The translations under genes were made by a program, and so were the position numbers. A DNA stretch of 64,000 bases from Ichthyophthirius multifiliis (Eukaryota > Ciliophora > Oligohymenophorea > Hymenostomatida). A model generated the notes under the pieces. The model was not told the DNA's origin. It saw only the letters and a program-made list of their open reading frames with translations, and did no database searches. The stretch is from NCBI RefSeq assembly GCF_000220395.1, contig NW_004086430.1, positions 33,327-97,326 of the forward strand. Reading direction: 5' to 3'. This document shows, one piece after another, positions 1 through 14,199 of the stretch (the first letter of the stretch is position 1; each line of letters starts with the position of its first letter).

Positions 1-143
1 ATCAAGTATTAATTATTAGTTGCTTGATTTTTCATCTAAGTTTTGATTTTATTAAAAATAATAATATTAAAAATAATTACTATTGCCATTATAATTATTG
101 CTATTATTATTATTGCTATTGCTATTGCTATTGTTATTATTAC

Positions 144-187
<44 letters not shown>

Positions 188-830
188 TTATTGTTATTAT
201 TATTTTTATTAATATTATTATTAGTATTATTATTTGCATTAATTAATGTTTCCTTTTGCTTATCTATAATTGGAGAAATTTATTTTTTTTACTTTTTTTT
301 ATTTTATTTTTTTATTTTTTAAGGAGTTTCTTGATTGTTTTTAGATTCTTCTGTGTTTTCAGGGATTTCTTAATATTTTTTTTTTTTTTTTGGAGACTAT
401 TCTTCATCTTCTTCTTCTATTATACTCTATTTTTATTAACAATCATATATATTATGTATAGGATCTGATGTTAATTGAATTTATTAAAATATTTAATTAA
501 AATAAATTTTTTTCATCATTTGTTTTTAAAGAATTGGATAATTAATTTTAATTATTTTATATATTAGTGCTGTTGTTTTCTTTTTTTTCTTTATATTTAA
601 TAGGTTAAATATTTTTTAATCCATAATCTGGATTATATATACTTAATTATTTTTTATTTTGACTATAATCAGATGTAATTTCAGGATTGTTGAATGTACT
701 TATTTTTTAGTGTGAATATAATATGCTACTTTTAAATAAATTTTTAAAATCATCAGGGGTTTTATAATTATTATTTTATCTGTTTAAAAATATAAGTATA
801 TAAATATACAATAATTATAAATATATAAAT

Positions 831-865
<35 letters not shown>

Positions 866-1354
866 ATTTTATTTATATATTTTTATATCTATATAATTAA
901 AATTTTCTGTGTCTATATGTATATTTGATATATGAAATTTTTTTATTATATATTTTATATATAAAAAAAAGTTTTATTAATTAAAAATAATATATACTTA
1001 TTAATATACTTATATTTTTTTATTTAGTTTAAAATAATTAATGATAAAATATATATATTAGCAATTTATTATTAATAATAAAAAAAAGAATTTTTTTTTT
1101 CATTAAAAATTATAGTTATTATATATTATTTTACTGATATATCAAATTCGGTGATTAAAATTAATTTATTTATTTATTATTATTAATTTATTCTTAGTTA
1201 CATTATGATTCATTACCATAAAAGTAGTTTTTATTTAGAATTTGCTGGCTGAATTGTTTGCTTAATTATCGTATTATGTTTCCTTTTTTGTTGATTGATG
1301 TAAAGGGGATAAACCTTAAAATAAATTTCTATAATCTTCCTGCTCCATTTCCAT
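1..1354 (-). CDS. Asn/Gln-rich hypothetical protein, partial at left edge
   Basis: Read with TAA/TAG as Gln, the minus strand opens with ATG at 1354 (protein begins MEMEQEDYRNLF). An AT-rich gap at roughly 790-1200 is probably intronic, with a possible 3' splice site (aaacag) just above 770. The frame then runs from about 770 to the window edge with no TGA apart from one offset. The distal part has an acidic EEEDEE patch, a Lys run encoded by A16, a Gln run and an Asn/Ser-rich tract. A one-base frame offset lies near 480-520, with no GT...AG intron to explain it. The 3' end is outside the window. I recognise no domain. It is divergent from the large surface-protein gene that starts about 0.8 kb away. 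Exon limits are inferred. Confidence 0.5.
143..187. repeat. (TTA)n microsatellite, coding as poly-Asn on the minus strand
   Basis: A near-perfect TTA/TAT triplet run. On the minus strand it is AAT repeated, in frame with the N-rich end of the partial gene at 1-1354. Slippage here would add or remove asparagines without shifting the frame. Confidence 0.8.
834..861. repeat. (TA)n tract
   Basis: A pure alternating AT run inside the probable intron of the leftmost gene. Similar tracts recur in introns and spacers across the window. Confidence 0.8.
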
Positions 1355-2132
1355 TTTAATTTATAAATTTTATTAGAATATTAATAACTTTTTTCTTTTT
1401 TTTTTTTCTTTTGTTTTATTTTGTTTTCTTATTAAATTATTATAATTATATTTCGAAATACAAATGATAGATATCTTTTTTTTTCCTGATTTATTTTTTA
1501 TTTCTATAAACCTAATATTATTTTATAAAACAAAACATAAAGTTAATAATTTTATAAAAAAATAATAATAATTAAATTCAAAGTTAATTTTTATTAATAT
1601 AATTTATAAATTAATATTAATTTAATTAAATTTTTTATATTTAATTATTAAATTAAAATAATTATTTAATAATTATTAATAATTTTTATTGATAAAATAA
1701 AATGTATAATCTTTATTGTAATATTTTATATTTAGATACATTTATTCCAATAAAGGAAATTCAATTTCTTTTTTATTTTTTTAATTATATTAATTTATAT
1801 TTTTTATATTTTAACTTTATAATATTATATAAATATATTTTAATATATTTTAATATTATATAAAATAAATAAATATATAAATTTTATTCCTTATATTTTA
1901 ATCCATTTTTATTTTATTTATATATATTTATTTTATTTATTTTCAAAACAAAATAATTTATAAATAAGAAAAATATATTAATATCAATTAACAAAAAATA
2001 TATATAAATAATACATTAATATATATAATATTTATTTAAAATTAAAAATAAAAAATTTATAAAAGTAGATAGATATATGTTGATTTATAAAATTAAAGAT
2101 AATATTATTATTATTGATAAGATAAATATAAG
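1355..2132. other. Divergent intergenic region
   Basis: About 780 bases of very AT-rich sequence between two divergent genes, so it should hold both 5' regions. An ATG near 1701 opens a short plus-strand frame that could be a first exon of the large gene downstream, but I cannot link it by a convincing splice. Nothing else is recognisable. Confidence 0.5.
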
Positions 2133-3664
2133 GAGGAACAATATATCCAACTCTTATACCCTCCTCCAATCTAAAACACATTAGCAAATGCAGATGTAAA
2201 AGCAGATTACACATTTTCCTTTAAAGTGGAGACATTTCTCCCTCAAAATAGTTTTTTAGAAATTACATTTCCATCATAATACAAAAGCCTTCCAAATAAA
2301 GCAAATTTATAATGTAATATACCATGTACTGCTTAAGGCTTAATATTAACACTAATATTTCCATATAATTTATTTCCAGATATAGGTTAAATAATATTTT
2401 TTTTTTTTAAATATATAATAAATAGAATATAATGTAAATGTATAATAAATAACAAATCCATCAACACCAGGTGGAATCGGAAATTTTATATTAAAAACAA
2501 AATAAGGGAAAAACATAGTTGATGAAAATTCTATATTTGGTATTATAGGAATTTCTGAATTATCTAAAAGTTTAATTTCGGCTTCTATAGAAATTATACC
2601 TTCAGGAAGTGACAAAGCGGGAGATTATACTACTTATGAGCTAACATTTAAAACAACAAAGAATATAAATCCACTTACTTATTTTATTTTAAAAATACCA
2701 AATGATTTTATTTTGTAAAAATTTCCAACATGCTTTTCGCCTAATATGAACGGGAATTTTATATCTGGTTTTCTTACATGTGAGAAGATGTAAGGAAATA
2801 AAATATAAGTAAAAGGAATTACGGGAATAATTAAAGGCGAAACTGATTATGTACTCAGATTTTCTATGTAAAATCCTCCTTATGAACTTAGTAATAATGA
2901 AATAAATGAATAGACTACTTTTTCGTTTTATATATATAAATATGGAACATAAATCTTATATGAAAGTAAAGAACTTATTAAAGGAGTTTAGATTAATCCA
3001 TCGAGTTTAAATAATGTTTCTTTTGAAGCAGTTGATAAATTAAATTATAATAATAAATATAAATTTGCTGAATATGAATTGAAATTTACACCAACGTTAA
3101 ATTTAAGATCAGGTTTTTATAATAAAAAACTATAAATATATATAAAAAAAAAAAACATAATAATAAAAAAATGTATATATATATACTTTAAATTTGATAT
3201 ATTTATTAAATTATATATTTTTAAAATATAATACTAAATGAACAAAATTTTATTAATTATTCTTTATAATAGAAAACGTCATAGTTATTGAATTTCCTGC
3301 CTATTTTTAAATTTTAGATTCTGAATTTTTAATGTTTAAAGATGAATTAATGCCGTTTTTTCATTATGTTCGGTATGGTTTGGAAAATGTGTCAGAATAA
3401 AGTAAGGTATCTGTTGTTAAAAGTTAAATAATTGGTAAGAATAATCAAATTGAAATATCTAATTTTCTTACTATGAGAATTCCAACCGAAATTTGTGTGA
3501 GAATTATGACTAGAAATCCGGATGTGGAAGGAATTACAACTCCTTTAAAATTGTATATTTATAGAGATAGTTCATAAAAATAAAAAATATCTTAAGATGT
3601 TAATACTGCAGTTACAATAATAGATTAATATCGTAAATTTTAAATATAAATAAATATAAAACAG

Positions 3665-3707
<43 letters not shown>

Positions 3708-6500
3708 TATTTATGTTTTATATTATTTATTTATTTTATAATAGCTTCATGTGATCATAGTATTGATTAAGTCTTAGCTGGTGTAAATTATAAAATTAAT
3801 AATGGAAATTATCCTATTACTAATAGTAATATTAATAGAATATCTTTTGAATTTAAACCTACTTTAACAGTTCCGAAATTAGGTTTGATTAAAATAAGGA
3901 TTCCTACAGGATTTAAAATATAAAATTAGTTTCGTAAAATATTTTTAATTTTTTATTTTATAATACAAAATATATAAAATCATAAAAAATATCATATTAA
4001 AGTTACAAGTTCTTCATTATCTAAATGCTTAATTTATTATAATATTTAAGAAAATAATAGTAACACTTAAGGCGGTTTTTTAAACAAAAAACTTAGTTAC
4101 AGATCTATAGTTAATTTTGTTAGTAGTTAAAACATTCCGTGTAGTGTTACTTTTTAAGACGATATTATTACTTTATATAATATATCAGTTAATGTAATAA
4201 AATAATTAAATTTTAATAAATATAAAAAATGAAAATAAATGTATATATATAAAATATAATATGTATATATAAATATATATATTTTATATATATATATATA
4301 TAAATATAAATGCATATATACATATATATATATATATAAATTAGTTAATAGCTAATAAAATCCTCCATGTAATTAAATTAGATAATTGCTTTATTGCGCC
4401 AGGAAAAAATGGGTTTACTTAAGTTTTTAAATTTATTTATATATATTTAAAAAAAGAACATATTTTTTTGATTTTACTACTTATGATAGTGATTAAAAAA
4501 CTATTTTAGAATCATGGAAAGATCCTTTTTAAATAGATCCTCCTCCAGTAATTAATTATTTTATAATCATTAATTTTTTTTTTATTAAAGATATAATCGC
4601 CATTTATAATATTATATAATAATATAAAATCTGATTATACAAATGTAATTAAAAAATCAATTTTTGAATTAGGCTTTATTACTGATTAATAAATATCATC
4701 AGGATAAAAGATATATAAGGCTACAGATACATAAAGTTATATTTAAATTGATTTCAGAAGCTAACCTGGATAAGCTTAATGGGATAATTAATTAGGAATT
4801 AAATAAGAAGATAGTTCTTCTATTTAATCAAATACACTAATACCTTGTAAAGGAATATAAGGAATTCTACCTATTGAAGGTTCTTCTATAGAATGTAATT
4901 ATGTTTTAGCCAAGTATTCTTCCGTTTTGGGTATGACTTAAGAAATATATCCATAAATATTTATAAAGAATTTCGTGTAAAATTATTTTATTTTTATATA
5001 AAAATAAATTATAAATATAATGTAATAATAATAAAATAAAAGTTAAATTAATGCAAATTAATAAGTTAGAATACATATTCCTAATATTTAAAATCCATCA
5101 AATGGATCAATGAAAACAAGTGTTTAAGTTCGAATAATTTAAAATACAAATAATATTATTGAAATAAAAAATCAATCTATAATATAAATAAACCTATAAG
5201 GTAAAATTATATATATAAAATATGTAAATATAAATCTATTTATTTATAGATAAAAAAAGATAAAAATTAAATAAATAAATATATAAAATAATAAAAAAAA
5301 TAATATAAATAAATATATTTATAAAAATATAAATATAAATTCATATTAATAAATTTTTATTTATATATATATTATTTAAAGACGATTTAGGTTAATTAGC
5401 CATATCACCAAATTAATTGACTTATTCAAATAAAAAAGTAGGAGAAATATTTAATTTAAGTTTTTAATTAGGACTAAATGTATAAGCTTAGAATTTATTA
5501 TTTATTTAATTACCTAAATATGATATTGGCTTTATAAGAAAAGATTAGGCTGTTTCTTGTTTATAAAATGATTTAAATCTTTATTGTATTCCTTATCCTG
5601 GAACTGATATGATATTAATTTTACTTTAATAACCTTTGGCTTAAACTGATATTTTGTAAATTAATAACTTAAAATGGCCCGATTATTAAATTTTGTTCGG
5701 AAACACTGCTGGATAAGATGAAACTATCAATATTTATGAAACTGATTAATTAGGAGTTACTCTTTAATATGTATTTTTTAATAATTTACCTTCTCCAAAT
5801 TTCGGCTCCGTAGTCGAAGGTTCTATTACTATACCTAAAAAAGTATTTAATATATAAATTAATGTGTATTTTTTTTTAATTTCTTTCGAAAAGGGATTTT
5901 CATATGTTGATTGTTATTATGTTTTCAAATTTATATCTGATACAGATATTCCCGCTAAAAGTATTATAAAAATAAAATTTCCTGATATTTATAATTTACT
6001 TGATTCTGATCCTTTACCTGAAATCTCTGTTTAAAGATTAATTGATTATAGTAAATAAGAACCATTAACTATATAATCGACTATATAAATAATAACTGTA
6101 AAAAATAAATAAATATATAAATTAGAAAATATAAAAGATAACAAATATGTAAAAACACAATGCTTATGAAGAATTTTATGTTACAGTAACTGGTATTAAA
6201 AATCCTTCAAGTAATGATTCTAGTGTAAATTAAACTTGGGATATAACAGTAATAAAAAGAAATGAATTATTAGATTAAGACAATCTTGTTTTATAAAAAA
6301 TTTCGTTTTTCTCTTTTGATTTTACAGAACCTTTTTAAAAAGGAAATATTGTATTTAATTAAATTGTTGCCTTTCCAATGAATGCAGATGAAACAGCTAC
6401 ATATACAATTGAATTTACACCAAATACTGATATACCTACAAAAGGTTAAATTTAAATCACTTTTCCATAATAAAATTATAAAGTACAAAAATATATATAT

Positions 6501-6532
<32 letters not shown>

Positions 6533-9500
6533 TTATATTTCTACATTTATATTTAATTAATTTTATATATTTGTATATATATATATTATTTTTTATATCA
6601 TATTATTTTTTTTTTTTTTTTTTTAACATTATTATTTTTCTAATTTTTTTTTTTAAAATAGACTCTTCCTTCTAACCCTGATTGTAGATTAAGCGGAGCT
6701 GTAAATACATTTAGTAGTTGTAGTTTAAGTGGGTCTACATTTACATTAAGAATCGAAGAAAAATATAATTCTGGAAGTGGCTCAATTATATTGAAAATAG
6801 CAAATATTAAAAACCCTGATTAAGGACCTACTTAAGGATTTATCATAAAAACTTTATATGATGGTATTTTTTTAGATTAAACAGATGAAAGTACGCCTAA
6901 TAGTAATCGAAATATAATTATATATAGCAGAGCATCTCCAATAACAGTAAAATCAGTAACGTTTGACCCTAAAAATATAAGCGAGGAAAGTACTTATACA
7001 TTTAAATTTATTACATAAGATTAATTAACAACTGGTATGAATATTCTTTTTTAATTTCCTTACGATTATGATTCTTTGTTAGGAAGAAATATTAATTGTA
7101 AAATATTAGGAGGAATAATAGGTATTATTATATATATATATATATTTTATATATATAGAATAATACTAATAGGCAGTTAATATTTTTGCGATATAAAAGA
7201 TAGAGGTGTTTATGTTAAAAATTTCGAATCATATGTTCCTTCCTAAGAAAATCCAATAATAATTCAAGTAAATGGAATAATTAATCCTAATGTAGCTTTC
7301 GTAGAAACTGATTGGATTAAAATTGCTACATTATATAATAATGATAATAAATTTATAAATTCATAACCATAAGCTTCCTCAGTAACTATGTTTGCATAGC
7401 CGGGTTGGATTAAAGTCTTTTAAGTATAACCTTCTCATTAAAAAGTACGTTATAAGGCTAGTTATTAATATTAATTTGAATTATTTAAAGTAGTACCCAA
7501 ATAATAGTCTAAAGGGGCTATTTATGTCGATTTCCCGAAATAATTTGATAATATAGAAGATAGAAGGGTCTCATGTCAGACTTCTACGAAAGAATTTGCA
7601 ATCATAATAAGCTGTTATGTGGAAAGAAACCGTGTTTAAATAGTTGGCAATACAGATGACTACAAAGGTGTGATTAGTTTAAATATTAACCAGATAGAGA
7701 ACCCTACAGAATAAGGTGAATGTGATAATTTTTATGTAAGATCCTATGATGGTCAAAACTAAGTTATTATAGATAGAAGCTTTGATAATTTAGACCCCTT
7801 TTATTATTCGTATATACTCCCTGGGCTTATAATTTCAATAAATAATAATAAAACAATTAAAGTTTTCAGCGGAACACAAACTGAAGACCTTTTTGTAAAT
7901 TTTGAAGTTCCAGCTTAATTGAAATTAATTTTAGTTCCAGATACAGTTACTTATATTAAGGTTATTCCTTAGACTATTAGTGTAGATTTGGGGTAGAAGT
8001 AGATTAAGTTTAGGATTTCTGCGCCTTAATAGATTTTAGTGGGGGTTTATTATATTAAATGGTATATTTTAAATGAATTAATACCTCCTATATATACTCC
8101 TTTGAAAAAAACAAGGGTAGAAGTCGAAGATAGGACAAATATTCCAATTTATATTAATAATATTTTAGATATTCCATATGGAGGAAACTCTTTGGATACA
8201 AAGATTTATATTAATTATGCATGTGATATAGCTTTTTAGATTAAAATTAATTTCGAAAATCAATATAAAGGAGTTAGCTTGAGTTCGGATGTGATAAATT
8301 TTAATAAAGGATAGAATTTTTAGTATTTAAGGGTAATTTCAGACATTAATATTACGACAGGGACTGAAGTGGAAAGGGGGAAAATTAAATTTCAAATCAT
8401 AGGAATTGATACTAAGTTTTATTAATTAGAGGTTAGCTCATTGTATTTTACTATTATTGCAGCTGATACTGTCCCACCAGTTATCACGAAACTAAACATA
8501 GTTGATGTATAAAAAAATAGCGCAGTTATTAATATCAGGGTTAATGAACCGGCTGGAGTTTATTATATGGTGGCACTTAATAATACTTTAAAAGCGGAGT
8601 TTTAGGAAGTATTTAATAAAGGACCAGCTATTTATAATACTACGTAGAGTTAATATGGATATTTTGTTGTAGATAAGGAAAATGTAGATTTTAAATTTAA
8701 TGTAGAAGATTTGGAAGCTTAAACTGATTATTGTATTTAAGTTTATATATAAGATAGGGGAGAAAATGTTAGTATTATGAAATAAATATCGTTTAAAACC
8801 TTAAGTATGCTTTTATTTCATTATATGAATATCTTATTTTTATATATATGTATAAAGATAGATATAATGCAGCTAATTTTAGTTTGAGATTTTAAGTTAG
8901 ATAATTATATGAAAGTTAAAAATAAGAAATTTTAAGAGAAGTTTCTAAAACTCTTTCTATTGATATTAATTTGTATAAATATATATTTATTTTATAAATT
9001 TACTTTTTTATAAAATAAAAGTCTTTAGGAATAAAAATATTAATTTTCGAATAATTAAATATCAAGATATTTATTAAAAAAAGAAAATAAATAAAAAAGA
9101 TAATTAGATGAAATTGACGAAAACTTGAAAATATAAACAATAATGCACTTATAAATGTATTCTGATAGATTTAAAGAATATTATCCGTCTCCATTTGATT
9201 TAATATAGTCTTTAAATAATAAATACGCATAATTAAAAGCTGTATTACCTATTATAGATATCAATTATCAAATAGTACCAAATGAATTTGAGATATACTA
9301 TCCAAGTTTTGTAAATAATCCTTAATTAATAAATTCTATTTGGAATTAAGCTAATTTTACAGTAAGATTAAGTCATCCAGGTTGGGTGTTTATTTCTTGT
9401 GTTTCTTAAGATATATAAGAGTATCCTTCACCATATTAAATATATGCAGGATTAGACAATCATAATATATTAGCTCCTAATGGTAAATAAGAAATTACAG

Positions 9501-9778
9501 CTGCTTATAATTATTTTAATGTTACTGTTAATAATCTAAAGCCTTTAACTTAATATTATGCATATGTAGTTGGAGGAAGTGCACATCCAGGTTTTCCGGA
9601 TTTAATGAATGCTAATAAGGTTTTTAGAATTGAATTTAGTACTATTTAATCACCCGATGGTAATTTGAATATATATTAAATATAAATATTTTTTTTTTTA
9701 GATTTGCATTTAGATTTAAATTTTGTTAATATTTTTGTGTTTAGATTATTATAGTTTATTTTGCTTTTTAATTTATGA
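2133..9778 (+). CDS. Giant repetitive probable surface protein with FN3-like region
   Basis: A roughly 7.6 kb gene coding for well over 2000 residues. The first clear exon follows a 3' splice site at 2132, so the true start lies upstream. The protein repeats a module of the form YTFxFxPT...IPxxGxIxIxFPxxF followed by a Cys, many times (for example near 2215-2390, 3840-3930, 6400-6480). This beta-rich pattern suggests tandem extracellular domains. Around 8460-8800 there is a fibronectin-III-like segment (TVPPVITKLNIVDVQ ... TDYCIQVYI). Numerous short introns interrupt it, several containing (TA)n. The last residues before TGA at 9776-9778 are hydrophobic, consistent with a GPI signal or membrane anchor. 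The final possible intron (about 9661-9701) is a multiple of three with no stop, so its splicing is uncertain. Function is unknown. Cell-surface adhesion is inference from architecture. Confidence 0.7.
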
Positions 9779-10778
9779 ATTATAGAGTTATATTATTTTA
9801 AAATATAATTTTTTTTAAATAAATAAATGAAATAATTTATATTTTCAAAAAAATTATATTTATTCTTTTAATGAATAAGTTATATGATTTACAATTTTAA
9901 ACAAAAAGTTTACTAAATTTTTAAATATAAATAAATCAAAATTATAAAAATTAATATAATATATAATTTTTAACTATATTAATAATCATTAAATTAATTA
10001 ATATTAATTTTTACAATTAATTTTAGAAATTAGAAAAGCTTTTATTTATGTAAAAATATTAAATTTACAAAATACATAAAAAATATCTAAATTAAATTTT
10101 ATTCATAAAAAAAATTATTATATTCAATAAATTAATAATAAAAAATAATTTTAATATTAATTTGAAATTAATAAATTTTTTTATTAAAATGAGATGTATA
10201 TTCAGAATTATTTTTAGATAAAAAAAAAAATTAAATACATACTATTAATAATGTCATATAAATAAAAGATTTAGAAAAAATTAAAAAATATAAATAATAA
10301 TTATATTAAATTTAAGAAAAAAAATAATTTAGAATTAGAAATTATCATCTTCATAATATAATTAATATATATATAAAAAAAAATATATTTATGAAATTAA
10401 AAATATATAAAATTTAAATGATTTAAAGATTTTTGAAATAAATTAATTTTCGAGATGATTATTCAGAAAAATAAAATATTAGATATATAAAAATTATATA
10501 TATATATATATTATTAAATATACATATACTTTAACATATTTATAATAAATATATATTATGTATATTATTTTAATAATATTTTACTTTATTTAAATTTATT
10601 AAAGTAAATTAATTTATTTTTACTTTATATTATTCATTATCAAAATATTTAAAAATATTTATTTTAATTTATTATTATAATTTTATTTAAATAAAAAAAT
10701 TAATTTAATAATTAATATTTAATTTATAAAATAAAAATAAAAATATTATTGAAATAACATAAATTAATATAAAATATA
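9779..10778. other. Convergent intergenic region
   Basis: One kilobase between the 3' ends of the surface-protein gene and the decarboxylase gene. It is almost pure A/T with short (TA) runs. I see no convincing exon or RNA gene. Confidence 0.5.
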
Positions 10779-12543
10779 TCATAAATTCTATCCTAGTCTA
10801 TGTATTTATTAAAATGCATATTTAGCATCTTCTTTTCCTTTATCTACAGTAAATATAATTCTAAAAAAGTTTTTTTTTTTATATTATTTTTAATCTTATT
10901 TTTAATAAGCAACCATCATGCAGCCTTCCTCTACCATTTTTCCTTTAATAATAGGTGGTATTTTATGTAATTCATTCCAAAAATTTTCATTATCATATTC
11001 TTTTTCCTTTCTTTTTAAAAAAGAATCCGGAAAATAAAAAAATGAAACACTAACATATTCCGGTTCTAAAATAAGTTCAAAATTCTTATGTTATTTAACC
11101 AAACTACTAAAATATTAAGCAGTATCAATTGCATCCCTAATTAATTTTTCAATACCATTACTGCCATAATGCATCCAATAAACCCAAATTTTCAAAACGT
11201 CTACATGTTTAGAATACTAATTCATTTAATCTACCTAATCTAGATTGTTTTCCTTATATTCTCCGTCTTCAGTATCAAAAAAACCTTATTCTACACCGTT
11301 TGTCTATTCTAAAATATCCGTATGTTAGGTAATAAGCATACTACATTATTATGGAACATTTAAAAGCTTATGAGCATCCCAAGCGAAACTATCACAAGTA
11401 GAAACTAGTGAATTTTTTTAAAATATTTCATCTAAAAAAAGCATATGACCGCCCCAGCAACCATCGATATGTATCCACATATTATATTTTTTACCAATCT
11501 ATACACATTCATTTATTTTATCAATTACTCCATATACAGTAGTTCCGCAGGTTAAATTTAAAATTAAAGGTGTCTTAAAATATATTTATATTTTAATATA
11601 TATATAAAATTATAAATATATATATTTATATATAAACATATATATATTTATATATAAACATATTTTTTAATTAATTATTTATAAATTTATATTTTTATTT
11701 ATTGATATTTTTTATATTTTATATATTTATATAAATACATATTATTGAATATTTTTATATTTTTTTTTTTTAATTTAATTTTTATTTATATATATATTAA
11801 ATACATAGTTTTATTTGATACAATTCTATATTTCTTTTTCAAGTTCTTCTGGTATTATTCTACCTTATTTATCACTTTAGACTTTTATTATTGCGTCTTG
11901 TCCAAATCCCATTAATATAGAACCTTTTTCGAGACTATAATGTCCTAATTCTGATGTAAATATTCTTATTTCTGGCAAATTTTATATACATGTATATTTT
12001 TTTTCTGGGAATTTCCAGTATTTAGCTAATTCAATTCCATAAAAGTTAGCTTGTGATCCTCCTGAGGAAAATATACCAGAAAATGACTCCCATTTAAGGT
12101 ATTTTTAAGCTATTGTTTTAAAAAGAATATTTTCCATTTTTCTATATAGACTTGATGTTTCCATATTTCCTATAGTACCGTTTAATGTTGATGTTAAATA
12201 ATCCGCAGATAAAGAATATTCATTTATTCCTCCAAACAAATTATTATAAAAATGAACTGATGATGTTTTTACACTTAAATCACCTACTTTTTGTAGAAAA
12301 TCAAGAATCTATTAATCTGAAGTGGGTTATTATGGTATATTTAAGTCTATATGATTTTCTAAATCTTAAGGTGTTTTAAAATTAATTACTTTAGATGTAC
12401 CTTATTTAGATTATTTAATTAATTATTTTAGTAGTTTAAATTCTTCTTGGAGGAAGTCTATAGAATATTCTTGTTGTGCTTTTTTTTATTAAGTTTTTAT
12501 TTTGTTTTTTTTATTTGATAAATATACTTTGAATAGTTTCCAT
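10779..12543 (-). CDS. PLP-dependent decarboxylase, GAD/CSAD-like (group II)
   Basis: The translation follows the animal-type glutamate/cysteine-sulfinate decarboxylase fold from end to end. Seen in order: a substrate-side segment (TSSVHFYNNLFGG), the SGGSQANFYG glycine-rich PLP-phosphate site, NLTCGTTVYGVID, WIHIDGCWGGHM (PLP-ring Asp), and DSFAWDAHK, whose Lys is the expected Schiff-base residue. It ends with an FFRIIFTV strand and IHRLGQNL before TGA at 10779-10781. One intron of about 240 nt lies at about 11580-11815. The likely ATG at 12541-12543 is one frame away from the conserved body. The offset may lie in an A8 run at 12480-12487 or reflect an unrecognised intron. Such enzymes release CO2 from amino acids (GABA, beta-alanine or hypotaurine formation). 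The substrate cannot be assigned from sequence alone. Confidence 0.88.
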
Positions 12544-12757
12544 ATTTTTTTATTGTATAAATATATTTTTTTATATTATAAAATTTATTTAAAATCTTTT
12601 ATTTATTTTCTTTTATTAATATGATTTTTTTTTTGTAATTTATATATATATGATTAAAATAGTTATTAAAATTTTTTTTTTTTTTTTATATATAGAAACA
12701 AAAAAAAATAATCTTATGTAAAAAACATATATATATAATTTATGATAAAAGCTAATT

Positions 12758-13138
12758 TCATAATAATTATATTAAAAGAGAAGCAAAAGCAAAATAAATA
12801 ATGATTGAATTACTACTAAAATTATTAGGGTTGCTATATGACTCAGTAATACATTAAAGAAGTGACTTTGATAATTCTTTTACATCTTAAGTTAAAAAAG
12901 AATCAGCTTAAATCATATTATTTTACTATTAAACAGCTTTAATAATAGCTTATTTCGATGATAAATCATTTACTTCTCTTTTACCGTCATTTAATTATTT
13001 AATAACATTTACATTAGTAGTTTTATTAATTTCATTATCGAAACAAGTAAATGCAACTAATTTATCTTATTCTAAATCTGTTCTAATCAAGTTAATAAAA
13101 AGAAATAAAAACAAAAATGCTAATAATTTTTATTTCAT
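12758..13138 (-). CDS. Small secreted, probably GPI-anchored protein (126 aa)
   Basis: An uninterrupted 127-codon frame read with the ciliate code. It begins MKQKLLAFLFLFLFINLI, a textbook signal peptide, and ends with a small-residue region (SNPNNFSSN) followed by a hydrophobic tail (IIIYFAFASLLIQLL) directly before TGA, as in GPI-attachment signals. The mature part is polar, Gln/Asn-rich and predicted helical, with only two cysteines. It lies about 215 nt upstream of the decarboxylase on the same strand. No family is recognised. It could be a surface or extracellular-matrix component. Confidence 0.75.
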
Positions 13139-13726
13139 TTAGTTTTAAAAATTAAGAATAAAATTTTATATAAATATAATAAAAAATTATTTATTTAAAA
13201 AATTTTAAATAAAAATTAATATAGATTATTAAAATAAAATAAAAAAAATTAATCATAATTAATAAATGTAAAAACATATATATATATATAGATATATATA
13301 TAAATATATATATAATTATATATAATAAAAAATAAATATATATATAATTATATATAATAAAAAATAAATATATTTAAAATAAAATAAAAAATATTATTTA
13401 TATATATTTTTAATGATAAATTTTATATTGATTAAACTATAACTGTAATTATATTTAAATATTTTTATTTCAATATATTATTATTTTTTTTTCTTCTTTT
13501 TTATTATATTTGATATATTAACAAATATATAAATATTTTTTTTTATATTTAAAAAAATTCATATCAAAATATAATAGAAAAAAAAAAATATAGAATAAAA
13601 ATAATAAATATATATAAATTTTAAATAAATAATTATTAATGATAAATAAAATGAAAACATTTGTAAAAAATTAAAATATGAAATTATATCTAAAATTATG
13701 TATATATTTATATATATAAATAAATA

Positions 13727-13781
<55 letters not shown>

Positions 13782-14190
13782 AAAAAAAAATATATATTAT
13801 AAAAAAAAGTAATTTTATTATATATATATTAGTTTTAATTATTTTATTTATATATTATTTATTACTTTTATTATCACAATTTATATTAATATGTATTTAA
13901 TTATTTTGTTTATTTTTTTTTAAAAAAAATATTTTTAATGCATTTTTTTTTATAATAAAATATTTTTTATTTATTTATCTATAAATATTTCATACAAATT
14001 TATTTTATATATAAATAATATTTTATATTTTTTAAATTATTTTTTTATTTTTAATTCACTCAATCATTTAATAATAATATTTTATAATCTTTTATTTTTT
14101 TTATACTTATATTAAATATATTAAATTAATATTTATATTAATATTTTTTTTTTTTATGTATAAAATAATGATTTAATTTAAATAAAAATT
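13139..14190. other. AT-rich spacer with (TA)n tracts
   Basis: Upstream of the small secreted protein. It consists of A/T runs and TA microsatellites (for example 13730-13775). No supported gene. Confidence 0.5.
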
Positions 14191-14199
14191 TTTAATTTT

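Noticed and set aside
24-322. Overlapping plus-strand frames of Ile/Leu/Tyr repeats
   Set aside because: Antisense reading of the N/Q-rich tract of the minus-strand gene.
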